DNA of 64,000 nt, taken from Rhynchosporium graminicola (taxonomy: Eukaryota; Ascomycota; Leotiomycetes; Helotiales; Ploettnerulaceae). The notes beneath the pieces are model-generated. The model was not told where the DNA came from. It worked only from the letters and a program-made list of their open reading frames with translations, and ran no database searches. Position numbers and translations under genes: made by a program. Positions 48,301 through 59,829 of the stretch are shown one piece after another; position 1 is the first letter of the stretch; each line of letters opens with the position of its first letter. The stretch covers positions 1 to 64,000 of the forward strand of contig FJUW01000066.1 of the NCBI GenBank assembly GCA_900074885.1, given 5' to 3'.

Positions 48301-49502
48301 TTCCTGCGCGACCTTACTAGTATCTAATAATAGATTTCATAGAGCTACTATTAGATAAGAACAGTTTCGACGCTAGCTTCGTGAATATAGATCGACTATT
48401 AAAGAAACTAGTCTTAATTCCTTACTATAAGACGATTATAGTACGATAAATAGCTAAGCTATTCGCTATCTATTAGAGTCGATACTTTAGTATACCAGAT
48501 TCTATAGTCTTAGATCAGGGACTATAGTTTATTTCCAGTTTCTAGAACAAGTACTATCGAATCCTTAGTATAAAGGTTAAGCTTATTACCGCTTATAACC
48601 TAAATATCGACAGTTAAACAGAAGTTATAAACTAGTATATTAAGCAGAGATTATATCTATTTTACTCGTATTACTAAGACAATTAGAGCTCGCTTCTACT
48701 AGTTATAGATATCGTATAACTTACGCTTCCTTATAAGTCTCTTAGTACTATATCGCCGTTTCAGCTATTAAATAGTTACGAAGTAAGAACCCCTTAGGAC
48801 CTGAATAACCCTTTACTACTAGCTACCGCTATAGAGGCTCTCAGTCGTAAGGATACGCTACGTATAGCAACTCGAATGTTAGATACTACGGAATTCGCTA
48901 AATCCTCGCTTAAAAGCTAATAAGATAAGATAGAATAGTTAGCTAACTATAGTCGCCGCGAGATAGATTAGAGAGTCGGAGATATAGTTCTAGTTTCTAT
49001 AGCGAATTAGAAGATAGATAGACCTTCACGGAAGCTCTCTAATAAGCAGTATAGACTAGTAGAAGTGCTAGATAAAATAAGAGAGAGTTAGAAGCTCAAG
49101 CTATCGTAGGAATAGCAAATCCATCCTGTTTTCCACTTATACTCGCTACGCAAATATACCGAAAATCTACTACTAGGGCAAGTATAGTAGATACTAGTAC
49201 TAGTTCAACTGCTACCGAAGTAAGACGAATAGGAAATTGAAGCTGTTTTAGGCTCAAGAGTCTCTCGCGGTACTTTATAATACTAAGTCAAGTGGACCGG
49301 AGCTAACGATAACCTTAAATAGTACTCCTACTTAGACGCTATAATAGCTTCTTACTTACTAAAGTATTTCTATCTACGATATCTAATAGCAAAAGGTCTC
49401 TTAAGGCTCCTTCTAAAGTGGCTAGAGGCGTATAATAATAGTATTAACGACTATAGCGAATTAGAGGACGATAAACCTATGATAGCTACTACTCGTATAT
49501 AG
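45301..49502 (+). pseudogene. C pol: protease, RT, RNase H, integrase, chromodomain
   Basis: Protease D-S-G at 45354-45362, RT entry near 46540 (FYINFQKLNKLT), intact YLDD at 46848-46859, RNase H near 47280-47640, integrase core with DFIELLLDK near 48333, DQG near 48512 and a TEV Glu near 48610, chromodomain near 49225-49330 where VKWTGAND is preserved. One register throughout. The stop is TAG at 49500-49502 or, if that was Trp/Gln, TAA at 49521. RIP stops elsewhere. Confidence 0.92.
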
Positions 49503-49544
49503 TTTTTCAAGAGAGAGAGAGCGTAAGAGAGGTAGCGTTTTTCG

Positions 49545-49583
49545 AGCTTCGCGGACGAAGCTGTTCTCGGATAGGGAGGGTAG
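49545..49583 (+). promoter_or_regulatory. C hairpin and polypurine tract
   Basis: AGCTTCG-CGGA-CGAAGCT (49545-49562), a perfect 7-bp stem with tetraloop, 21 nt upstream of the 3' LTR, followed by GGATAGGGAGGGTAG. Confidence 0.76.
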
Positions 49584-49813
49584 TATTACGGTCCGTACTA
49601 TAAGGGCCTTAGGCTCCCAGGCATTATAGCAGGCAGGGCTAGCGGGATACGGTTAGCGCGTACTCGAGGGATGATTAGTCAGTCTAGCCCCACGTCTATA
49701 CCTAGAGAGAGAGTCGAGAGTAGAAACCTCCCCTCTATCTTTTCTTGCCTTTATAAGCGTACCTCTTAGTAGTAATATAATACCTTATATAACCTCCTTG
49801 ACGTGCCGTAACA
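49584..49813 (+). repeat. C 3' LTR (230 bp)
   Basis: Partner of 28579-28807, with an intact end GTGCCGTAACA followed by target attat. Confidence 0.94.
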
Positions 49814-50007
49814 ATTATCCTCGAGTAAGCTTATTAAATACTACTATTAATATAGCGAAATAGTCTAGCTTATAGTCCGGCTCTTGTACTAAGTTATATA
49901 GGGTCGTAGCAGTAGTATTAACGTAGTATTATGACTTCGGGGCGATTATACGTATATCGTTCCTTTTAAACTATAGTAGTCCTAAAATCAGGTTATAGTC
50001 TTCTAAG
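49814..50007 (-). pseudogene. D pol: post-protease segment at the truncated upstream end
   Basis: Sense reading DYNLILGL then F-K-R-N-D-I-R-I is the conserved segment that follows the Gypsy protease; it leads into RT at 28578. Directly upstream the sequence becomes Copia RNase H without LTR or target duplication. The break lies between 49998 and 50016. Confidence 0.8.
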
Positions 50008-53000
50008 CGTAGTATGCGTTCGTTCAGGTAAGCGTTCTTAGTTAAGGCAATTACTCCTTAGTTGTCTCCGAATATCTATACTAGTCTAGAGTCTTCCCTA
50101 ATAAAGTAGGGGTATCCTAGATCTCGTAGTACTTATATAAACTATTAGCCTTACTTTACGCAGTTCGCAAGTGCTATATATTCTGATTCGCAGCTCGATA
50201 TAGTAATAGAGCGCTGCTTCTTACTTAACTAAGAGAATAGTCTATTATAGAATATTAACACGCTTCTAGAGACACTTTTCCGGTTAACCTTATTACTCGC
50301 TTAGTTTATATTAGAGTAGAGAACTATAGTATTATATTCTCCCTCTAGTCCGTAGCGAATTCTTATCTTAATAGTTAACTTTAGGTACTATAGTAACGCT
50401 TTTAGGGCGTATCTATAGTGCTTAGCTAGATCGCTTATAAATTAACTAAGCTTTCCAAGGATAAAAGTAATATCTGATCTCGTAAAGATTATTACGTATA
50501 TTAAGCTTCTAATAGCTTACTAGTATTCGTTTACGTTAATCCTTTCGTTATTATTACTCGCGTGGTAAAGGTTCTCGTAGCTTATTATTAGTATCTGTTT
50601 CGGTTTAAAGGTTTCCTAGGTAATACCGAACTTATTAAGTATACTAAGCAGATATTATTCTTAGTCGATTTCAAGGACCCTAGATAGTATATCGCAAGTG
50701 ACTCTAGCTCTAAGAATCTTCTCTATCTCCCTTAGATTCTTAGCTTTAAATCTTCTAGAAAGTTTCGTATAAAACTAGTCTAGCTCCCCTTTCTTCCTAG
50801 CGCCCGCTATAATATCGTTGATATATATAAGGAGCTTAACTAAGTTTTCCTTATATATAAATATATATAAGTCAGTAGTACTTTATCGAAATCCCTATTC
50901 TAATAGTTCTGCCTTTATAAGCTTATTCTAGTCTCTTGCCGCTTACTTTAGTCTATATAAGCTTTTTAAAGCTTACTATACGTAACTATTCTTAACCTTA
51001 ATCCCTTCCGGAACTTTTAAGAATATATCTTCCTTAAGTTCTAACTCTATAAATATATTCTTAATATCGTATTATTAGTATTCTAGATCCTCTTTAGTAA
51101 CTATAGCTAAGAAAAGCCTTAGTATATCTATCCTAACTATTAGCGCGAATATTTAGTCGTAATCGAGCTTATATACTTAGCTAAATCCTCTTACGACTAA
51201 GCGAGCTTTATATTACTCTATATTCCTGTTTACTATAGTTTTTACTATATAGACTTATTTATAAGATACTAAGTTTAATCCCTCTAGTATAATAACTTCT
51301 CGGAACGTCTTATTTATATATAGAGATAATATCTCTTTAGATATAAAAGCTATCTACTACTTTACTTATAAGCTAATTATTACTTCCTTATATATCTTTA
51401 GGATCTTAATACTTATAATTTCTATAGCTACGAGGGTAATCTCGATCTCGTTACTTATCTATTTATCCCTTATAGATAAGTCTTTCTAGTTAGTTCATAT
51501 AGGTTATCCTTTTAGTAGTATTTTCGCGATTATAGCTCTGATCCTCTTAGCTTCCCTTTAGTCTTCCGGTTCTGATCCTACTCTTTTCCTAGCTCGAGTA
51601 AAGTACTTAGGTACCTCTTAGTTATTTATAAATTAATTAAGTTAACTAAAATTAACCTAAGTAATAGGAGTTCTATCTATAGAGGTATCTATAAGTACTC
51701 TATTCGTCGATTCCGAATCTCGGTCTAAGGCCTTAGGGATTAAATCTTATATCTAGTAATCTATTAGCGTTACTTTAATAGAGTTATCCTAATACTCTAG
51801 AGTTAGTTCCGCTAATCCTAGTGTTCTAATTAGTAAGATGGACTTATAAGTCGATCGTGCTAATACTAGTGCGTTCGCAGGTCTATCCTATATAGTCTTT
51901 AGGTTATCTTTAGGTATCTTATCTAGTAAGACGATCTTAGGAGTATAATCTGATATATCCTCTTTAGTAAAGCTTAAGACGTTTATTAGTAGAATAAATA
52001 AAAGTATTTCTACTCGCAGATTTTCTATTATATTAACCTTTTCGCTGATTTCCTTAGGTACTCTAAGTCTCCCGCGAGCTCTTCTATCTAGAGCGATATT
52101 TATAGTTCCTTATAATCTAGCTATATAATTCCGAAGTCTTAGGTCGACTAATCTTCTATTACTACTTTTCTTAATAATAACCCTACTTATTATAATCGTT
52201 AAGCCTCTTTCGGGAGAGTAGATCTTAAAGTGCTTAGTTATGTTTTCCGAATATCCTATAAAGACTCTAACTCTATTAGAGTTAACGAGCTTATCGTAAC
52301 GCTTACTTATAGGGAAAGTTTTCTTATTTATATATTAGAAGTATTTACTCCTCTATTTACGAATATAGTCGATTAATAGTATTTCTCCGGTAAAGGCTTT
52401 TATAAAGCAAGTCTTTTAATTGTTAATTATTAGTCTAGTAATAGTACGGTTTCTTATATACGAATCAGCTTCAGCGGCTTCGTCCCAGAATTCTAGTAGT
52501 AGCTATACTTCTTTAAGTATTATACGTATATCGAATTCCATAGTCTAAATTAATCTTTCAATAGGTCTATTCTAGTGCAATAATATAATAGTCGTTAATT
52601 ATACAAGTATTCTATCTTTAGCTTTCTAATTAGAGGTAGCTTTTAATAATTCCGATATATTATCAGATCTCGCGCGTTTAATCTTCTTTCCGGATTATAG
52701 CTTAACTCCGAGTTTCTAGTCCTTAAGTACCTAGTAGGTATCGCTCTTAGCTTTCAGTAGAATTACCTAATCTCGTCGAGAATAGATATTAATAATTATT
52801 AGAAAGTAGCAGTTTCCCTATATTATAAGCGGAAATAGTCTAGTGATATCGAATTATACTAGATCGAGGATCTCAGTAGGCTAGAGACTTAGTTACTTTA
52901 GAATTCGGTTCTTTATTTTCGTAAGAGTATATATATCGTAGATATTTAGATCCTTAAGGATCTTAATTCTCTTCTAGAGTATAATTACTTTATATAAGTT

Positions 53001-53700
53001 CTGAATCTTATTAGGTCTAAGATATATAAATTATTAATAGTACTTAAGGTATTATTCGAGCTCTTTTCCTTCTGCGTTATCCTAGTTATCTGCAGTATTC
53101 TCGTCTGCTTCGGCAGCTAGAAGTACTTTTAGCTTATACGCTAGCTATTTACGTTAGCTATAATTAACTTATCTATTACTAATTACTTATTTATTAAAGG
53201 CTTTAGAGATATGTTTTATAATATATAAGCCTTAAAATTATATTACTTTTAAGACTTTCTTATTACTTTTTATAGTCTAGATACTTTTATTATCGAACTT
53301 TCCGAGGTAACTACTTTTATAGAGTTTCTTTATAGAGATCAAATTAATACCTAGTTTAGGAATAAAGAGTATATTATCTAAATTATAGGAAGTGAAGTTC
53401 TATCTATAGCTTTAACTAGCGCTATTCCTTATATATAAGAAGATAGTATTCCTCCTCTTATTTATATATAGACTTTAGATATTAGCTTTAATTCCCTAAA
53501 TAAGTAGAGTTAGTTAGTTATAGATAAACTTACGCCTATATTAATTACTTAGTCTTCAGGAGTACTCTTACTTATTAATTCTTTTAATAATATAACTTTC
53601 TCTATAGTATTATTATTAGAACTAGATAATTTACTTATATCTCTTCCGGAGTCTTCTGATTCCTAATTAGTATCTAAATTTAATTCTACGATAGTAGTAT
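50008..53700 (-). pseudogene. G pol: protease region, integrase, RT, RNase H
   Basis: RNase H at about 50270-50020: SKKQRS, then SSCESEYIALANCV, then GDN-GVIALTKNAYLNER, all Copia hallmarks. The RT catalytic box is Y-I-N-D near 50818-50829 (from YVDD), preceded by LYIFIYKENLVKLL. Integrase is at about 52900-52440, with RPIERLI and EFWDEAAEADSYI readable. The region 53600-53200 holds a divergent protease that I could not pin to an active site. Confidence 0.86.
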
Positions 53701-54808
53701 ATCCTCTTTTCTTATATCGCGAGACTCTAGATTTTAGCTTAGTAGAGCGTTCGTTTTTACTAGTTTAAGAAGATCGCGATTTCTTATCTTTAACTCGTGA
53801 TCTAGTCTTATAAGTTAATTTATTATACTTCTTCCTTTCTTTTTCTAAACGAAAGTTCTTAGTATACTCTCTACTTATAGTCTAGAATTCGCAGTTAGTA
53901 ATAAAGTAATTACTAGATCCGCAGCAGAAACACTTACTAGAAATACTTATTATACTTCGGTCTAATAAGCTACTATTCTCTTAAGAATAATAGTTCGGGT
54001 GATAATATACCTACTTATACTATTTCTATACTATATATACCCTTTCTTTACTATAGTTATTACTCTTAGTACCTAGGTCTTATAGTATTAATTTATACTC
54101 TTCTAAGGCTTTCACCTTTTCGTTAGTAGTTATTATAAGCTATAGTCTAAGGCTTTTAAGGAAAGTAATATAGTAACCTTGCTTTCGGAGCGATAAGGTA
54201 AGTAAGTGGAAAAGGGCCTTATCGGAATATGATTTTCCTATTTCTATATTAATAGTAATAAGCTTCTTACGGTATTCCTTTAGGTTTCACTATAATCTAT
54301 CTATCCTATCGTCCTTATTAAATATAAAGGTCTAAATCTTCGTTATATATATATTCGCTATTAATAAGTTCGTTCTATTATATTTAACCTTTAGTTTAGT
54401 CTATAGTACTTCTACTGAATTATACTTATTAAGTAGTATAATATCATTATTACTAAGTCCTTCGATTATAATATCTAGGGCCTTCGAGTCGTCGGATACC
54501 TATTTCTCGGCTTTCTCTAGATTCTATATTCCGCTGAGCCTCTCGAAATCGCTCGTAAGGTCATCTATAGTTAATATCGATAGTATACTTTCGGAGGTAG
54601 TCTCTAGTATACTTTTACCTTTTATTCCGTCTCGAGTTATCTAGGTAAAGTTAACCTTACTAGTATCTATTATATAGAATATACTCTTTCCCTTAATCTT
54701 GATTTTAGCTTATAGAAACTATTTATTATAGTTCTTATAGCTTAAGATTAGTAGCTTATTATCTTTCCTTATTTTTATCCTATAGTTATCGCGCGGTACT
54801 CGATACAT
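53701..54808 (-). pseudogene. G gag
   Basis: The start ATG is preserved at 54808 (MYRVPRDNYRIKI...). A UBN2/Copia-type gag fold is suggested by the order of conserved stretches (N-Y-x-K-W-x-x-A-K-I near the start). A CCHC knuckle at 53891-53932 reads C-F-C-C-G-S-S-N-Y-F-I-T-N-C, with His changed to Tyr only. A basic tail follows at about 53750-53850. Confidence 0.82.
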
Positions 54809-55333
54809 TCGACTGGATTTTCTATAAGTTAACTATAGTTAACTCAGTATATATATATAGTTAATAGATATTTATCTTTTACTAGCTATTAGTTTATATA
54901 GAGGCTATACTCGGTTTAAGAGTTACGAGTAGCTTACTTACTTACTACTCGACTTTATAATTATAAAGTTTCCTCTAAAGTCTACGAGTCGTAGAGTTAT
55001 TTTTTATAAGAAATAATCTTTCTTATTATCCTCGGATTATTATTACAGATCTCCCTCTAAAGTCTACAGGTCGTATAGTTAGTATTAAAGGCCTTCTTAC
55101 TTATAGCTCTCCGGTTATTATTAGCGCTCTTACATAGCCCTTTAGTCTTCTTACTTTAATTAGAATACCCTTATCTTACGTATTAGGGATTTTAATCGAT
55201 CGCCTTACTTTCGTCGATTATTAGTACTCTTACTTAGCCCTTTAGTCTTCTTACGTTAACTAGAATACCCCTATCTTACTTATTAAGGCTTAAATCGATC
55301 GCCTTACTTTTCGTCGATTCGAAGTTACGTCCT
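54809..55333 (-). repeat. G untranslated leader with tandem repeats
   Basis: No gene here. Two 100-bp units lie at 55117-55216 and 55217-55316, nearly identical. A smaller repeat (cctctaaagtctac) occurs at 54973 and 55054, 81 bp apart. It could be a packaging or regulatory region of the retrotransposon RNA; unproven. Confidence 0.75.
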
Positions 55334-55351
55334 GCCGGGGCTTATAGCCTA
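55334..55351 (-). promoter_or_regulatory. G primer binding site, complementary to a Met tRNA anticodon arm
   Basis: In sense, TAGGCTATAAGCCCC starts two bases after the LTR. With the RIP change reversed at one base it pairs with an anticodon stem-loop containing CUCAUA, as expected for priming by a half-molecule of initiator Met tRNA, the mechanism known for Drosophila copia. Confidence 0.55.
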
Positions 55352-55352
55352 T

Positions 55353-55580
55353 TGAAAGGAATATCCTTATTCTCGTATACCTGTAAGGACAGGGGTAATA
55401 TTCACAGAGGAATTAGATACTAGTAGGTTAGACTATTATCTTTATTAAGTGACCTTTCTACTTGAGTTATAACTTCTACTTAATCTATAATATATCCTAG
55501 ATATTCCTTAATATCCGGGCCTATGCACTAGCTCTAGTCCCGATTAAGCTGCCACGTGATACTGCACTGAATACTAACTA
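55353..55580 (-). repeat. Putative G 5' LTR (228 bp)
   Basis: Limits inferred from the primer binding site on one side (sense end CCTTTCA) and the start of family A LTR sequence on the other (sense start TAGTTAGTATTC, from TG). No partner LTR is present to confirm it. About 60 bases near 55530 are unRIPed. Confidence 0.6.
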
Positions 55581-56530
55581 TTCTAATAGTATATATATAT
55601 AAGATATATTATACTCTATCTCTCTTCTTTTCTTTTTCTTATCTTTTTATTTCCTTAGTAGTAGACTATATAAGATCGCTCTTAGCCTCTCTACTTATTC
55701 TATCTTTACTCATATATTATTTTAAGTCTTATACTATTATATTAAATTAAAAGATTAAAATAGCTAGAGATAACATATTATAATATCTTATTATTAAGTT
55801 AGTTATTTAACAACTACTTATATATAGCTAAGATACTAGAGATCTCTCGGATAATTATAAATTAGAGTTTAATTCAGCTTATTATAAATAGTATAATAGA
55901 GAAGATCTTCGCTAATACTCTTTTAATAACTCCTTTAGTATAAAGGAATTATAAATAGATTTTAAAAAAATATAATAAATACCTTAGAACTTTAACTTCT
56001 ACATATTACTACTAAAATAGCTTTAATATACTTCTTTTTAAGTTATTATTATAGCTTCTAACTAATAAACTAGAGATCTCTCTAATTCTAAAGGAACTCA
56101 ATATAATTCTTCTTACTTTACTTCTGAACTTAATTTATTATACTTTTCATTACTTTAAATATCACTTATACTAGAGAATATCAATACTTCCTTAAGAAAG
56201 TATTAATTAAGAGAGAAAGGAAAATAAAAGCGAAATTTAGTAAAAGTATAATCGCTAAGTATTTTTACTTCTATAAATAACTCGAATCTAATCTATTTCC
56301 TCTTATAATAATTAGTAAACTAATAGAAAAAGAATAACTCTTGAGAAGATACTATAGATAGACTAATCTCTATATAAGATAAGTTCCTTATGTAAGTCCT
56401 TTACTTATCTTTAACTTTTTTACTAAAGCTAGTATTACAATCTCTATATATTCTAGAGTTTAATAAGCTAATAAACTTTATTCTAATATATAATACTAAG
56501 AGTAAAGATATTATTCCTAATAAACTATTA
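55581..56530 (+). pseudogene. A7: family A fragment, truncated LTR and gag start
   Basis: 55581-55743 is the 3' two thirds of an A LTR. The rest follows A5/A6 gag until about 56530, where homology stops abruptly. One of the most strongly RIPed stretches: nearly no CA or TG. Both ends are breaks without target duplication. Confidence 0.85.
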
Positions 56531-56880
56531 TAAGCGCTATATACGCAATACCTGAAAAAACATATAATAAGAGGAGGCTCGGTTAGTATAAACCCGATCT
56601 GTAAACTTTAAGGTATCGTAATAAGAGGTAGAAAAGTATTTAATTCTTCTATATATAGTGGAGGCTAGAAGGTTATCTTAAAGATAACGTGGAACCTTAG
56701 TACTAATTAGTTCTGCTTTAGATTTTAGGAGGTTTAATATCCTTATATCTTTCCCCGATAGTATAAGTAATTACCCCTGATTATAAACTAGAATTAAAGT
56801 AACTAACTAAAGAAAGGAGGGAAAGGTAATACATTAATAAGATAAGTAAATATAAAGTAACGCTTTTAGTGTAAAGATAC
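56531..56880. other. Unassigned 350 bp between A7 and A6
   Basis: Matches no other part of the window by eye. It keeps more CA and TG than its neighbours, suggesting it was single copy and not a direct RIP target. It contains an inverted repeat GTTATCTT-A-AAGATAAC at about 56673-56690 and no convincing reading frame. It could be a remnant of host intergenic DNA or of an element not otherwise present here. Confidence 0.5.
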
Positions 56881-57148
56881 TGTGACGACAGCTCACCTGG
56901 ATATCATATGAGAAGAAGGATAGATACCAGGGCCCAAGTTCATAGGTATCCCGGTATAACTAGTGTCCGACCCGGTATACTATCGGGCTAGTACTAGCAT
57001 ATATATATAAGTTGCCTTACACTCTATCTCTCTTCTTCTTCCTTCCTTATCTTTTTATTTCCTTTATAGTAGACTATATAAGATCGCTCTTAGCCTCCTT
57101 ACTTATTTATTCTTACTTATATACCGCCTCGAGTCTTATATTATTATA
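56881..57148 (+). repeat. A6 5' LTR (268 bp)
   Basis: Tip TGTGACGACAGCTCACC intact, end TTATTATA decayed. TATA-like run near 57000-57010. Confidence 0.94.
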
Positions 57149-57199
57149 TTAAATAAAAAGATTAAGATAGCCGGAGATAGCTTATTATAATATCTTACT

Positions 57200-59181
57200 A
57201 CTAAGTTAGTTATTTAATAATTACTCGTATATAGCCGAGATACTAGAGATCTCTCGGATAGCTATAAATCAGGGTTTAATTTAGCTTATCGTAAAAAGTA
57301 TAATAGAGGAGGTCTTCGCTAACGCTCCTTTAATAACCCCCTTAGTATAAAGGAATTATAGATAGATTTTAAAGAAGGTATAATAAATACCTCGGAACTT
57401 CAATTTCTATATATTACTACTTAAATAGCCCTGATATACCTATTTTTAAGCTACTATTATAGCTCTTAACTAATAAACTAGAGACCCCTCCGGTTCTAGG
57501 GGAACTCGACGCGACTCCTCCTGCTCTACCTCCGAACCTAATCTATTATATCTTTCCTTACCCTAAACGTCTCTTATACTAGAGAACGTTAATACTTTAT
57601 TAAGGAAGTACTAACTGAGAGAGAAAGGAAAATAAAAGCGAAATTCCCTAGGAGTATAATCACTAAGTACTCTTATTACTATAGATAACTCGAACCTGAT
57701 CTATTCCCTCTTATAACGATTAGAGGACTAAGAGGAAAAGAATAACTCTCTAGAAGAAACTATAGATAGACTAATCTCTATATAAGATAGGTTCCTTATA
57801 AGGGTCCCTCGCCTGTCTTCGACTCTCCTATTAGAACTAATACTATAATCTCTACGTATTCTAGAGTCTAATAAGCTAATAAACTCTATTCTGATATATA
57901 GTACCGAGAGAGAGGATACTATTCCTAATAAACTATCTCCTTCTCCTAGCGCCGAATCAGTGGAGTTACGCCTTAGGAAGTCTTATCTTACTAAGAAGAT
58001 CCTGCCCCTAGATAATAGATCAGACCTTACTTTCCTTTAATAGAGAGTATCGATACGAGACTAGCTAGCTATAAACGCTAACTATTACCTTATAGACTTC
58101 TCCTAGCGCGTTCTCGTATAGAGACTAGTTACTAGATTAGCTAAGGAGTATCTTACGCCTTAGTACTTTACTAACGAGTTTAAGACTAGTAATAAAATAA
58201 TCTCCTTATTAGAGGAGAACTTTCTTACTAGTTTAGAAGAAGATAACTATTATAACGCTTTCTATTACTTAGAAATATAATAACCTAGCTATACCCGCGA
58301 GACTTTCACTGAGTTTTATAGTCGATTTTAAAGCGCTATTATCTAAAGTAAAGTTAAAAAGAAAGAGTAGTCCTTCTATATATAGGATAAGATTATACTA
58401 TTCTTACGTGCTTTAACTCTTATTATTAAACTAATATAAAATAAGAATTACGCTTCTATAGTTAGATCCTTACTTTCTTTTAATACTAAGCGTTATTATA
58501 ACTTAGAATATACTTATCCTAAGAAAGCTACTGCCTAAGTATAGTATCGTAAGCTTACTATTACTACTACGACCTCTACTAGTTCTACTTCTTACTAGTC
58601 CTTAAGCTTAGCCCCTCGATAAACTACTCTCGTACTATACGTATATACTTCTACCCTAGTATAAGCTAGTACTCCTTCCGCGCTAAAACGCCTTACTACC
58701 TCGACCGGAGAACCCCTTAGGTATTATAGCTATAGATAGCTTAGTTATATTAAGCTAGATTACTCTAACTCGCTTAAGGTTTAATTAATCGATAAATTTC
58801 CGGAAGAGGAAAAAGTAACCGAGGAAGTAGTAGAAGATATACCTTCCGAATTTAGACTAATACTAAAGAGAAACGATAAGGCCTAGGTAAAAACTCCTTC
58901 CTAGGTCTATATAAGTATAATCTCTCTAATCTTAACCTTAACTCCCTAATAAGAGGTAAGTAATTTATATACCTAACTATAGTTAGTATAAATAAGCTAA
59001 GAGTCTCTATAAATAGCTTAATTAATACTAGAGCGAATAGTTATCTATTTATTAATCGTACTCTTACTAGACGACTATCAGGGGCCCTTAGTATTAAATC
59101 GAGCTACTACTCTATTCTATTCTAATATATAGTTTCTAATAGTTCGTTAGAACTTATATTACTTATTTTTTATATTTATAC
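57200..59181 (+). pseudogene. A6 gag and protease
   Basis: Parallel to A5 11900-13870. Zinc-knuckle region at about 58720-58765, protease active-site stretch near 59024-59035. Fewer RIP hits than A5 in 57480-57620, where CG-rich codons remain. The start is not located. Confidence 0.72.
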
Positions 59182-59649
59182 TGTGAAAATTAAAGGTGGA
59201 AATCGGCCAAAGGTCAGAATAACAGAATAATAAGTGATCAATTTGACTTGCTTTACTTACTTAAAGAGAGCTAACTACAGGAGAGATTCTAGCTACTTAT
59301 ATAGCTATATGAGCTCTCTAGAACATTCTATACTACGTAATACAGAACTCTATAGAAGAAGACACGTATACCGTAGAATCATACTACATTAGTAGTACGT
59401 TAGTAGAAACCTCTAGAAGTACGATATGCGTACTAGAAAGTAGTAGAACTCTATCGAGAACCTTCATGGTAACTCTAACAAAGTATACAGGGTACAGGCT
59501 ATTAACAAGGTACAGGGTATAGGTGCCGGGTACAACAAGGTACATGCGCAGAGTACTGAACCAGGTACTAAAACTATATACTGACAAGGTACAGGGTGTG
59601 TATGCTAATGCAGGCAAAACTGACAAAGGTACTAGTTACAAATCCAACA
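59182..59649 (-). repeat. F2 3' LTR (468 bp)
   Basis: Sense TGTTGGATTTGTAAC to TTTTCACA, a common Copia LTR start. Eight bases longer than solo LTR F1. It includes the iterated AAGGTAC array. An 80-codon open stretch (59626-59384, minus) is shared with F1 and is most likely chance. Confidence 0.93.
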
Positions 59650-59829
59650 CGCCCTCTTTATCAGAGCCTTATAGTCAGTTTTAAAACAGAACTATATAAG
59701 GTAAATCACTAATCGACTACCCTTAGGTTATTACAAAAGAAATATAATAAGGAATAGAAATGCCACCTCGTAGCTACCCTCCTAGGTTAAATAAACCTAA
59801 TTCTCTTATAATAATCTGAATTATTAGCT

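Larger units (their letters stand above)
28579..49813 (+). mobile_element. C: complete chromovirus, split by B2
   Basis: LTRs 28579-28807 and 49584-49813, target duplication attat on both sides (28574-28578, 49814-49818), inserted in D. Without B2 and its duplicated target it is about 6.8 kb. Plus-strand gag, protease, RT, RNase H, integrase and chromodomain in order. The LTRs are little RIPed, the body heavily. Confidence 0.95.
16807..50007 (-). mobile_element. D: chromovirus, 3' part, host of E1, A3/B1 and C
   Basis: Minus-strand Gypsy element present as blocks 16807-17486, 18906-21319, 28157-28578 and 49814-about 50007, each join explained by an insertion with a 5-bp duplication (gactg, ccttc, attat). 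In sense it contains the end of protease, RT, RNase H, integrase, chromodomain, polypurine tract and 3' LTR. Gag and the 5' LTR are missing: the upstream end is fused to Copia G near 50007. Its left tip interrupts A5 after tctta. Confidence 0.9.
50008..55580 (-). mobile_element. G: Ty1/Copia element lacking its 3' end
   Basis: Minus-strand element with putative 5' LTR 55353-55580, primer binding site 55334-55351, a repetitive leader, gag with knuckle, protease, integrase, RT and RNase H in Copia order. The 3' LTR and polypurine tract are missing: the copy ends within RNase H at about 50008, fused to D. RIP-degraded. Confidence 0.87.
56881..59181 (+). mobile_element. A6: family A chromovirus, 5' part, interrupted by F2
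   Basis: 5' LTR 56881-57148 (268 bp, flank gatac), then gag and the start of pol up to 59181, where Copia F2 enters (flank tatac). The rest lies beyond the window. The gag-pol junction sequence GCCTAGGTAAAAACTCC is at about 58880-58897, matching the B family junction. Confidence 0.92.
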
